Source of the DNA: Polyodon spathula | Taxonomy: Eukaryota > Chordata > Actinopteri > Acipenseriformes > Polyodontidae | Direction: 5' to 3' | DNA: 64,000 bases | Assembly (NCBI RefSeq): GCF_017654505.1 | Contig: NC_054539.1 | Location: 69,569,256-69,633,255, forward strand | Shown here: one piece after another, positions 1 through 10,541 of the stretch | How positions within the stretch are numbered: the first letter of the stretch is position 1 | How the letters are laid out: the number at the start of each line of letters is the position of its first letter | The notes under the pieces: model-generated | The model's input: the letters and a program-made list of their open reading frames with translations, nothing else | The model's database searches: none | What the model was told of the DNA's origin: nothing | Translations under genes and position numbers: made by a program

Positions 1-63
1 GTCTCTGTCTGTTCTGTGTTGGTTCCTGTTCTGACGTCACCCACTACAGCCGTCTTTGTGACA
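1..63 (+). repeat. LTR-like 3' end fragment
   Basis: The first bases (TTCTGACGTCACCC..., then AGCCGTCTTTGTGACA) resemble the end of the LTR-like segment at 56390-56444 (GGTCTGACATCACG..., then AGCCATCCTGTCACA). This suggests two members of one repeat family, cut here by the window edge and followed within a few bases by a CR1 fragment. The LTR identity is inference from the TG...CA style ends of the other copy. Confidence 0.3.
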
Positions 64-65
64 CT

Positions 66-322
66 CCCATAAGGTATTTATAATACACATTGCCTGTGTG
101 CAGTACCTTACACTTTCCTCTATTAAATGTCATTTGCCATGTGTCTGCCCAGTTCTGAATGCTGTCTAGATCATTTTGAGTGACCTTTGCTGCTGCAGCA
201 CTGTTTGCCACTCCTCCTATTTTTGTGTCATCTGCAAATTTAACAAGTTTGCTTACTATACCAGAATCTAAGTCATTAATGTAGATTAGGAATAGCAAAG
301 GACCTAATACTGATCCCTGCCC
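66..322 (-). pseudogene. CR1-clade LINE fragment, reverse transcriptase part
   Basis: Read on the minus strand, this stretch encodes the catalytic part of a CR1-type reverse transcriptase: GSVLGPLLFLIYINDLDSG (motif B region), then LVKFADDTKIGGVAN with the FADD catalytic box, then WADTWQMTFNRGKCKVLHTG. It matches the corresponding part of the larger CR1 at 30380-30630. Both ends are cut within the coding region, so this is only about 250 bp of a dead copy. The neighbouring residues of the open frame at either end are not part of the element. Confidence 0.85.
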
Positions 323-1104
323 TACGTAGTTAATATAGCTGTGAAATGTGAAGTATGTTTCTATGAATGTAAATGGTGATCCATTTTTAAGCCAGCAAAA
401 TACAACACAAAAACTTTTATAGCATTTTATATCCCAAAGCACAGATGATTACACTGAACACCTTTAGACATGATAACACAGTTACCCTGGTATTGATGCA
501 TGGCAGAATCCTGCGTGGGTCGATTTTTACGAGCCGCTTCCGATCCAGATCGGCTACTACAGGACCCAACCCGAACCCACAACCTGCTGCAGCACCGTCT
601 TCTTACCCACGACCCGATCCGACCCACTTTAATAAGACCTGCAACTGACCCGAACCCGCAAGTGTTAGTCCTTTACCCACTTACTACTTATTGACTCTCT
701 CATGCTCTCACATTGACATACCAGGGGCGGCGCCACGCTTGGGCCTGAGGGGCCTGGGCCCACCCATTTTGCTCATGGCCCACCCAGTTATGGAGCGATT
801 GACAATTAAAAACATTTCATACCAAACCGTATTAGATTGTAATTCGCTGCGGCGAGTGTAGCTCATCCCCGTGGTTCAAAAAAATATATCCGTCCCACCC
901 ACCTCAGTACCGATGTCATGGTGAATATGAAAAAAAGATTGGTGATTGGACGGCTGAGATATGTGAAATCTTGCGTCTTCGATAGTATAGTATCGAAATT
1001 AAACGCAAACATACAGGAACTTTTCTTTTATTGCAAGTCACTCAAGCGACCAGCTTTGCAGCTGATGTTTAGTTATTTATACTATATAAATGGGTAATTG
1101 CATG
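323..1104. other. Unassigned; degenerate CGGGT-type repeats and a possible hAT end
   Basis: No gene is seen. From about 520 to 665 the sequence repeats variants of ACCCGAACCC and GACCCGATCC, and a related block recurs at 1560-1640. At 722 the string CAGGGGCGGCGCC looks like the start of a hAT-type terminus, but no partner end was found. Short open frames here have no recognisable product. Confidence 0.3.
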
Positions 1105-1183
1105 TTAAAAATAATGTGATATCTTGTAACAATGGTAAGTCGCCCTGGATAAGGGTGTCTGCTAAGAAATATAATAATACAGA
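1105..1183 (+). repeat. L2-type LINE/SINE 3' tail
   Basis: The motif GTAAGTCGCCCTGGATAAGG followed by GTGTCTGCTAAGAAATA and an AATA-rich end is the conserved 3' tail shared by many fish L2-clade LINEs and the SINEs that use their reverse transcriptase. The same subtype occurs on the minus strand at 24036-24112. Only the tail is recognisable. Confidence 0.55.
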
Positions 1184-1912
1184 ACGTTTAGCCAACTTTG
1201 CAGTAAACTGGAGCTATATTTGTGTCTTACACATTAGCTGTGTCCCAACACATTTTGTAAAAAGAAAACGAATCGACGAATCAACAAATGCGCCAGTAAT
1301 GTAAGTACCTACATTTAATTTTATGAATTTGAATTTAGTTGAGTGATGCAGCCGAGATGTATGTTATGCTCAACTCATGCCTCTGTTCCTGTTCTGTTTT
1401 TGTTCCCATATAACTGACACTTTTCTAAAGCTCAGCTGACTGCTCCCTAATCGCCTCCTGCTTTAGTGCAGGAAATACTGGTACAGTTACACTCTAAAAT
1501 ATGTTATTTGGGAAAGGGTTACAGACGAGTATGCTGAAAGGACTGAAAACGTTTTTGGTGATTCAAATTCAGACCTGAGCCGGACCCGAAAATGACATTT
1601 TCTGAACCGCACCTGAAAGCGAACCTCAAACCGCAAAAAAGATCACATTCCAATGTCACATCCACAATAAGCAGCAGGGATTCAAATATGAATAATCTTA
1701 TAAACTCAAATATTATTTCCTATTGAATTCCAATAAAGTAATTGCCTGTTCATTATCTTATTTATGTGGCCACTTGAAAATTGTGAATCCAAAAAATGGG
1801 TATGGCCAGAACAACAAAACTTTATCTTGTAAATTAAATTGAGATACATTTGAGGCTTTGTTTGTAGTTTACATGCACAGGATAATGCTTGCAATGTGAT
1901 GACAAAATATGT
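1184..1912. other. No gene seen
   Basis: AT-rich sequence with no supported coding region. It contains the second block of CCGGACCCGAAA-type degenerate repeats at about 1560-1640. Confidence 0.5.
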
Positions 1913-2097
1913 CAGGGGTGGACAATTCCAGTCCTGGAGGGCCAGTGGCCCTCCTGGCTTTTGTTCCAACTTTGCCCTAAATTACTTAATTGGACCAATT
2001 ATTACCAGTTATTGGTCTAATTAAGTAATTTAGAGCAGAGTTGAAACAAAAGCCAAGAGGGACACCGGCCCTCCAGGAGCGGAATTTCCCATCCCTG
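1913..2097. mobile_element. Short hAT-type MITE with terminal inverted repeats and target duplication
   Basis: The element is 185 bp and almost wholly foldback. Its left end reads CAGGGGTGGACAATTCCAGT and the reverse complement of its right end reads CAGGGATGGGAAATTCCGCT; both continue into CCTGGAGGGCC. The flanks are AAATATGT (1905-1912) and ATTTATGT (2098-2105), 6 of 8 identical, fitting the 8-bp target duplication made by hAT transposases. It has no coding capacity. Related copies are at 15727-15932, 50580-50734 and 58871-59150. Confidence 0.75.
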
Positions 2098-2487
2098 ATT
2101 TATGTTGTTTTGTTTGTCCGTGAGTTGGCCAGAGTACACTTTCTTCAAGTTTTTCTTGGGTTAAAGTCTGATTCCGAGGATGTGAGCCAATGAGGGCTTT
2201 GCTCTTCTAGTTATAAATATATTCTGTGTATATTTTTGTGTTTCACACACATCTTGGACTTGCTCCCTAACACCAGACTCCCAGCTGCAAAGATGTTTAT
2301 GTGGAACAGAGTCGTAAATTTTGTGAAGCAGTGGAAAGCAGTTTCCTTTTCACCCTATGGGCCGTGTACGAGTGCCTGTATCTCCCATGTTAACTACTTG
2401 GTATTGTAAAGGGGGGGCTGATAAAGCATGCCAAGTACTAAAGGGCAAATTAGTTATTAACAGATGTGACAGAGCTATAAATTAATT

Positions 2488-2507
2488 GGGGGGGGGGGGG
2501 GGGGGGG
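2488..2507 (+). repeat. Poly-G tract (20 G)
   Basis: Twenty consecutive G residues follow ATTAATT. This is one of five long G/C homopolymers in the window. Its length may be uncertain because of sequencing error. Confidence 0.9.
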
Positions 2508-4231
2508 CGTTCTGAATGTGGTGAAAAGGCTGGGTTTGTTAGTGTTAGTGTCCTTTTCTTTGAGCAGGATCATGACTTTATCACCATGTCAATTCTGGGA
2601 AAGGACCATGATTTAGCACTGCAGTTTGCTGGATCCATGTAGAGCTGATGAGCCACTGAATGAATAGTAAATGGAACCACTGCTGGAATCTGCCTCCAGC
2701 TTTGTTCCCAGGATGGATGATGAAAAGAACCTGAGGGTAAGTCTTCACAGATGGTGGAAATAGGTAGAAGTGACTTGCTGCCACTTGTAATATTTTTAAC
2801 TGATAATTTGTTTGTGTAGTCAGAACACTTGACTTCATTCTGAGATACCTATGTGAAATGCATCCTGGAAACTAGAAATGTGTTAGTACTGTGAATAAAA
2901 AAAAAAAAAATCCACAGATGAATCAAAGTGTGTTCAAAGACTGTTATACTTATACTTGAAAGCAAATGGTCTCACAAAACCTTCTGGCATTACAGAAAGA
3001 TATGACTTGCCAACACTGTAAAAACCAGACAGACTACAAAAAGGGCAGTCTGTCTAGTAGTGACCAGTGTGTTTGTGTGCGTTTGTCTACTATAAATATA
3101 AGGTAATTGTTTACTTTTGTTGATAAACTGTCTGTTTTGTGACTACACATTTTTTACATTATTATGATCAGCCAAAATTCGCTGAGTTTTAGCACTAGCC
3201 ACTTGTGGCATGAGGATCAAGACTGCTGGCTATTACACAAACAGTTTTATCATGTGCTAGATCCTCTGCAACTGAATGGCTGCAAGGTAAAACATCCTAA
3301 GGACTGTTGCATAGAATTTGATCAATGCTCTATCACCATACAAAATGACGTTTGACAAAAAATGACATTTTGTGTTCAGCTCAAATCATTGAGACATGTG
3401 AAATGGGTTTATTTCCCCCCAGGAGAGTCCATATAAATTAAATATACCATTTTTGTGTCAGGTATGTACTCTGCAGCAATTGGTCAGATTTGCAGCTAGC
3501 TGAGACAAAGGCACATAACCTCCTCGCTCCGGAGACCAGGTTTGTTAATAGAAAATGAAATTTGGCAGTTATACGTGTTATTTGCTTTACATGAGACCAC
3601 AAAAACATACAAAATATAAGACCAATATTTGGGATCCCAAAATACTGAACGTTCAGTATTCTGAATATCCTTACACGAGGCCTCTCTAGCTGATGGGAGC
3701 GCAGGCAATTTCAAATGTAAAATGTTTGGTATACTGAACAAAAGGACCAAGGTCACAGGGTTACTGAATTAGGACTGCTGGGGCTCTGGACCTTAGCCCT
3801 TTACTCAGATCATTGGACCGGAGTTTGTTTGAATAGGTACTCCAAATACATTTGTGTGCTGACTGGGTATATTGAGACAATCACTGGTCACAGCATGGTA
3901 CATGATGTACTTGAAACTATATCATGGGGATTTTACTTTATATTTCAGTGTTTTATAACGTTATCTGTACCGATAAAACAGTACAGTTGGAAATATTGAA
4001 GTGCATTTTGTGGAAAGATTATTCCTTGTTGTTGTATTTTTAAGAACAATGTGTTCTTTTTAAAATATCAATATGATTTTTTGGCAAACTTGTATGGTGT
4101 GAACGTAGACCAGACTTGTACAGGCATGTGTTTTAAACTATATGGGTAACTGGTTGCTTATGTGACCTAGTATTTCATATGTGAACTGCCATATGACACT
4201 GTTTTTCGGGTGCAGGTCAGAATTTTTTTTT
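2508..4231. other. No gene seen; one perfect palindrome inside
   Basis: Short open frames only, none recognisable. A 20-bp perfect palindrome lies at 3641-3660 and an A run at about 2897-2910. Confidence 0.5.
3641..3660. repeat. Perfect 20-bp palindrome
   Basis: AATACTGAACGTTCAGTATT equals its own reverse complement over all 20 bases, and the symmetry stops at both outer flanks. It may be a dimeric protein site or chance. Nothing else marks it as regulatory. Confidence 0.6.
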
Positions 4232-4251
4232 GGGGGGGGGGGGGGGGGGGG
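4232..4251 (+). repeat. Poly-T then poly-G tract
   Basis: Nine T residues (4223-4231) run straight into 20 G residues. No coding function. Confidence 0.9.
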
Positions 4252-4794
4252 ATTGCACTGGGTGTATTTCAATTTGATAAGCTAAACAAAAGTGTTATCT
4301 GTTCATAGCACCTTTTCTTTATCCTTTCACAGGTGTTCAGTATAAATGTATAGGTAAAGTATCAACTGTTCATCTAGACACAATGTCAACTGTCAATCAA
4401 AATACAATGACTGTGTAGATCTGTTTCTTTCCCCTTACATTCCTGAGAATGTTCAGCCTTTACATGTTATACTACTGTATATGTCAGTTGATGCTTCAGG
4501 CTGAAGGGAGGGAAGCAAAGTAGAGCAAGAAAATCCTGGGGTTTGTTAAATCATTGCTTAATACAACCAGTGGCTGTACATGCTAAGTAGGGTTATCAGA
4601 ATTATGTACATCTGAGTCACCATTACCACCTTTCACATGATGCACATGTAAAAAAGTGTATTATATATACAGACCGACACAGCACGTCCACATGTCCTCA
4701 TATTCTGACACAGATTTTCTTTTAAGAATGTGCTTAGCAAGTTTCATTGCAGGACAATTTGTGCTGTAGGCATTTGTAGAACGGTATAGTCAAG

Positions 4795-4930
4795 TGTGGA
4801 AGGATCGTCCTTTGGCTGAGATGTAAAACCGAGGTCCTATTGTAAGTGACTCTGCAGCAACAGTTGTGATGCCCACTACTCTCCGTAAGTTGCTTTGGAT
4901 AAAAACGCCTGCTAAATGACTAAATAATAT
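4795..4930 (+). repeat. Fish SINE / L2-type 3' end
   Basis: The copy holds GATCGTCCTTTGGCTGAGAT, then GTGACTCTGCAGCAACAGT, then GTAAGTTGCTTTGGATAAAA with GCCTGCTAAATGACTAAATAAT at the 3' end. This order is typical of fish L2-clade LINE or SINE 3' regions. The same subtype occurs reversed at 36179-36290. The 5' part is missing or too diverged. Confidence 0.6.
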
Positions 4931-5529
4931 TAATAATTTTTAATGATATCAAAATTTCAGTTTATGAAAAAATTCTGAATTCAGAACTAGGAACCTAGGA
5001 TGGGAAGGCAAGCTCTCTACAACATTAGACCACGTGTTGCTCCACATAGCAACGTTAGTAGTCATAAATCTTACTGAGTTATGAATAATGAAACTTACAA
5101 CATTTCTTAAATGTAAGGTAAATTGACTTTTTGATTAAGCTAAAAATTCCAACTCCTCAATTGTGGATTCAAGGACTCTTGCACTCTTGACACTTGGATA
5201 TTGCAAACATTCCTGCTGGTGGGAAAGACGAAGACATACACAGCTGTCTCAAGTCAACGATACACAGCCCAATGTTGTATGCTGTTCAATTTGTTTATTC
5301 ATTTTTAAAGTAACCCGCTGGTATCAGTAAAAAGGTTTGGTGATGTCATTATCACAATATGTTTATAACTTATCTTGTTTGTATGCAAAATCTAATGGGA
5401 TTCAAGCTGCCTGTTTGTGGAATTGAGTTCCAAATCCTCTATGTATTCTGGATGTAAATCAGTTTCGAACTGGACTTATGTCAGGGTTTAATCAAATTGG
5501 TGCCTTTGAACCTGGTTGAGTGTGACATG

Positions 5530-5531
<2 letters not shown>
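4931..5531. other. No gene seen
   Basis: AT-rich sequence with no recognisable coding region, repeat end or RNA gene. Confidence 0.5.

Positions 5532-5585
<54 letters not shown>
5532..5585 (+). repeat. (AT)n microsatellite
   Basis: Pure AT dinucleotide tract of about 54 bp, directly abutting the TGTGATGGGG start of the LTR-like unit downstream. Confidence 0.95.
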
Positions 5586-5588
<3 letters not shown>

Positions 5589-6071
5589 GATGGGGTTTAA
5601 AATGGACAGGTGACATTGAGCCAAAATCACTGGCACCACACACCAAGTGACAAACGGTAAAACCTTGGGTGTACCCCCCAAGTTTCAGTTTTACAGTGGA
5701 TGGACACTAGTTTCCAAACAATTGGACAGTTGCATCTGGTTAAGCTGTAATCACAGGTGTATATAAACTGAAGGTGCTTGGAGAGGAGAGAAGACATTAC
5801 CTGGAAAAGGATGTGTGGTGTGTTTTTTGAAGAAAAGAAACTTAAAACAAAGAAAGGTATTCTTTAAAAGATATATTGTTTGATGTTTGCAGGGTAAAAG
5901 GAGTATGCGTTCCCTGGCTTTAAGGTTAAAAGAAAAACTGGGTTAAGTAGTGCTTCAAGGGAGCTGGGATTTTGGTGGTTGTTGTTTTTGTTTCATTGTA
6001 AATAATAAAAGTGCACAACCTGCGCTAAAATATAAACATGGACTCTGAGACTTTCTTGACACACCCTCACA
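5586..6071 (+). repeat. Possible solo LTR-like unit
   Basis: The unit starts TGTGATGGGG and ends ACACCCTCACA, i.e. TG...CA. Inside are a TATA-type box (GTGTATATAAACTGAAGG, about 5757-5775) and a late AATAAAAG poly-A signal (about 6004). This order of promoter then poly-A signal fits an LTR. I see no clear target duplication (the left flank is the AT tract), no primer-binding site and no coding region, so a non-LTR repeat is also possible. The start resembles TGTGATGAGG at 55840. Confidence 0.35.
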
Positions 6072-9000
6072 AAAGAGGTGATAGACCCCCGGACCATCCT
6101 TACTAGAGGGGCTTCATGGGGATTTTAAATTGCCCTTAAACTGAAAGCACTAAACTCGTGAATTGAGCACTAAACACTTGCTTAATTTGTACAGCTTCTT
6201 AATTATCCAAAGTATTGTGCAAATATAAATGTTACAAAATAAAAAAGAACACCTTGTTTGTAGGTTTATTCAAGATACTTTTTTATTTTGTACAATTAGT
6301 ATTTCAATTCTCAATATTTAAAAGTTGCTATATATAGCCTGTTAATTAGTAATATATAGCCATAATTTACACTGACTATCCCAATTAAATAACAACACTG
6401 ATCAGGTGTTCACACCGTCTGGTGTCTGGAATAGTGAACAGCTGGTCAGTATTAATGATTTCAGTGGGAGAAGGCAATATACTATTAGAAACTATAAAGA
6501 AAAAATATATATTTAAAACTATTAATATAATAAATAAATATTGATGGTGGTATTTGTTAATTTGTTAAAAGTTATTGTATTGTCATGCTGCCTCAAGATA
6601 ATGAATGAATTTAGCAAAGGTTTAGCGCTCAATTCACATGTTGACTTCCTTCAGTTTAAAGGCAGCTTCAAAATCCTGTTCTGTCTTGCAGTGTTCCGGA
6701 GTTATGGGGCCAGGTGGCACCCATAGCTTCACCACAATATAGACACATACAAATGCAAACAGAGTTAAAAAGTGAATTAGAATAGTGGATAGCGACTTCT
6801 CACGTATTAGAGGTGCACATTAAAAGAACGAGGACATATCAGCTGTATGACTAGCACCAAGTATTTATTAAAGTTGCTTATTGTTGTATGCTGAGAAATA
6901 GTCACCATTACAGTAAATCAAAAGCCTCTCTGGCATTATCTAGTTTCCCTTTTGTCTCTAAAGGATCGAACAGATGTCAGGAGAGAGGACAAAATGGATT
7001 TCACCCACAGAGAGGAGCTTTTCTTACCATTGCTAATGGGAAGCTCCTTGAAATGCTAATGCACACAGTTTGTGTTGCCGGGTTTGCATAGTGATGGTGG
7101 GAAACAGCTCTGATCCAGACAGATTCCTGTTATTAAGCAAGAAAATCTGCTCTTCTAAAACATGTAAGCTCTTGGAAACCACTTATTAGCCAGTGAACAT
7201 TAAAAAAAAAATAATGAAACAATTTAGAGCTATAGAAAACCTTTACCCTTTAAGTTTGGCACCCATGCATTTACAGTACTACATCAACTGTGGTGACACC
7301 ATTGTTTAAAAGATCAGGGCAATGGTTGAGAAATGTACCCAGAACATCAAAAGACACACCCTTTACAAAATATTCTTCACTCCAGTCCTTAACTCCTAAT
7401 AGTCTTTTAGTTATCCAGCAGTACTAAAACAAACTAAAGTGTCTGTAAACACACAGAACATGTTCTATGACTGGATGTCATTTGGGTGTAGGCGGGTGCA
7501 TGTGATCAATGCTGCCCAACATGCACCTGGAAGATCTCAATCAGAGCTCTCAAATTCTGTGTCCAAATGCATCTGTTTCAATAACGTCTTTGTCACTTCT
7601 GTACAGCACTGCTATGACCACTGGTGATAACCAACCACAATATACAAAAATAAAAAGAAACCTGAAAATATCTCCGTACAGCTTCGTGATGACCAGGGTT
7701 CTTCCTTAAATACTGATGAAATCTTCAGCTTTTGCAGCAAAATGAAGAAGTGGGTAGCAGAACTAAACACAACTTCTAAGATAGCTGACTACCAGAATAG
7801 ATACCATCTAGTGATCATGCAAGACTGTCTGATAACAAAGGTTGCTCTTTAGTGGAAGCTTGTGAAAACTACACAATCATTTAAACATACCGGAAGCAAA
7901 AACATTTCAATTTATGCCTTTTAAATTTGCAGTGAAGTGTAGTCTACTTGGTCGTTTTGTTTCCAGCTATTGATTTCAGGAAACCAGAAAGAGTTCATTA
8001 TGGTGTGATGTCTAGCAGTTAATGCCTTTCCAGCTGTAAGATACTTTTTCCCATTAACAACAGTTTATGCCTACAGTACTTTGTGAAATTTCTATCATTC
8101 ATTGTATGTACACCAATAGATTCAACAGGATCTCTAATGGGAATGCATGTGTTAATGCATTGTAACCCGCTAAATTCTACTGGCTATTGCTGATGCATAT
8201 ATAACAACAGAATATACATTCCACACACAATGAGACTTGAAAAGATGTTTTTCCTTTGGTTATATTTATTTTACCATATCTTTAAAACAGACTGACTCAA
8301 CAGATATGAAACTCCTTGATACCAGCCAGGATTTGTCTCTTCCACATATTCAGCTGAGACCTGCTCCTCCTCCTCCTCCTCCTTCTGCTTTCCAGCCTAG
8401 TCAGGTGCACATTGATAACAATGTATCTAATCTTCTGTGCTGCAGATCCTCGTCTTCATTTTACTCTCATTGATGTTGTAAGAAAACAAATCTTTGGACA
8501 TCACAGATATCACTGCTCTTAATTTCCTCGGAAGCCTATCTCTGTGAACTCGGGGCTTGTTTTCATGTGAGAGGTATCTTTTTCAGTTCAGGAAGTGGAG
8601 TCTCAGGAGACACATTTCTTAAGTTTCATACCTACAGCAATATCTTATGATACTTGCACAACAAATTTGTTCTGTTTTATTAATTTAAAAAAAAAAAAAC
8701 TTGCATGAATTGTTCGGACAAATTTGTTTAACAGCTGGTAATAAACAACTTAAGAATATATAAGCTCTTGAATTAAGTTCCTTCAAGGGCGTTTTTCTCT
8801 TTTGAGAAAGTGTTAGTTCACATACTTTTTGTAATAAATTTGGATTGTGATGTACAGTAGTCTCCTATTGACATATCACATGACAACAAACGTTGGGAAC
8901 AGCTGGCTTCCCTTGTCACATACTGTATGCAAGTGTGTTATTGTCTTTATGTTTATATACACATGTATGTTTATTTCAGTGATGAAGCTGATGCAGTTAG

Positions 9001-9451
9001 CAATTACATACTACTTCTAGGGCCAGGATTTACAGAAAATAACATTGTAGATGCTGTGTGCGCTTCAAAAGCAGCGTGCCCCTTAGTGGCAGAGGATGAG
9101 GAAGATGGGCCCCGGTGCAGGACCTTATTGTGGGCCCCCCTCTCCAAACGTTAATTTAACTATTATTTATAAACATTAAACAGACCAAATCAAGTGTTCA
9201 ATATTGAACTATATTTAATTGTCAGAATGTTAGCATGTATGAAACAGTATGTAATAAGAACGTGTTATACTCGCTACTTTATTTTATTTTGCGTACATCT
9301 TTACATCCAACGCTACGCTATTATTAATCATAAACATATAGGTTTAACCGCTAACCCTAACAGGATCCCCCAATTCTGCGATCATAGAAATGATTACAGA
9401 ATTCACAATTCTGCACAGGCATTTGCAGAAATTGTCTCACATAGGAAACCG

Positions 9452-9454
<3 letters not shown>
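6072..9454. other. No supported gene
   Basis: Only short unassigned open frames. At 8235-8475 a frame with a run of prolines coded by CTC/CTT repeats follows an AAAACAG that could be a splice acceptor, but no homology is recognised. Around 9060-9145 there is a GC-rich patch (GATGGGCCCCGGTGCAGGAC) of unknown origin. Confidence 0.4.

Positions 9455-9498
<44 letters not shown>
9455..9498 (+). repeat. (TTA)n microsatellite
   Basis: About 44 bp of TTA triplets. No L2-type tail motif is next to it, so its origin is unclear. Confidence 0.95.
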
Positions 9499-9978
9499 TT
9501 TAATTCAGAAATGCTGGCATGTTGATTTGCTGTAGTTTATTTTTGTGCCTAGCAGCACACAATAGCTTCAGTCTAAACTACAGGTTACGCCGTGCACTCA
9601 GAATATAACTGCCTATGTCTGTGCTGAATAGGATTCCAAAACCTTCCATGAAGACGTGCCTCGTACCAGCCTCCGGGGGAAAAAAGTTAGGACAATTAAG
9701 ACAATAGCGATACCTGTTGAAATGAAGGAGGATACGATCTGAATTACTGGCACCGCACCCCGGCAGCTACAGCGATACAAATGTGTAAAATGTGCAAATA
9801 TAAACCGCAAAGGACAGTATCATTGTTAAAAACAAAAACAAAAAAAATCAAAACTTTTGAACCCCTCTGGGGCCCCTCTGAGTGCGCGGGCGCATGAGCA
9901 GTTGCACCTACTGCGCTTGCTATTGCTCCACTACTGGTGTCCCTCATGCATTACATGATTTCACTTGCTCTGTTGTTG
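9499..9978. other. No gene seen
   Basis: A moderately GC-rich patch at 9640-9950 has overlapping minus-strand open frames with no recognisable domain. Confidence 0.4.
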
Positions 9979-10023
<45 letters not shown>

Positions 10024-10034
10024 ATATATATATA
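9979..10034 (+). repeat. (AT)n microsatellite, imperfect
   Basis: AT dinucleotides interrupted by ATTATA in the middle. Confidence 0.95.
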
Positions 10035-10390
10035 GTCTTCTGTGCACAGTAGATATTAAATAATGTACCTTCGTTGCACATTTTTATTATTCCATATGCC
10101 AATGTGTAACATACAGTATGTCCCATAGCTGGATGATTCCATTTTAGCGCCTGATGTGCTCCCAGACTGCTGCCACAGACCAGTGACACTCCACAGACTC
10201 CACATATCCAGGCCCTGCTAAAGGACAGGTAGGCATAGTGTGACGATGTGAAAATATTCCCACCCAACCTGACAGCATTCACACATCCTCTCTGTGAAAG
10301 ATAATCTGTTTGTGTCACACCATAATCACTGGGATTGCAATCCATCTGTCTCTGGAGTGTGTCTTTGGTTTGAAAACTTCTCCCTTCAAT

Positions 10391-10392
<2 letters not shown>

Positions 10393-10457
<65 letters not shown>

Positions 10458-10541
10458 GGTGGGGGGGGGGGGGGGGGGGGGGGGGGGGTGGGGGGGGGGG
10501 GGGGGGGGGGGGGGGGGTGGTGGGTGGGGGGGGGGGGGGGG
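10393..10541 (+). repeat. Very long poly-G tract with sparse T
   Basis: 149 bp of G broken by only six T residues (10457, 10460, 10489, 10518, 10521, 10525). The first 64 bases are uninterrupted G. The two overlapping open frames here translate to poly-glycine and are not genes. Such a tract could form stacked G-quadruplexes, but it could also be a consensus or base-calling artefact. Confidence 0.85.

Noticed and set aside
9340..9362. CGCTAACCCTAACAGG as telomere-like
   Set aside because: Too short and not repeated.
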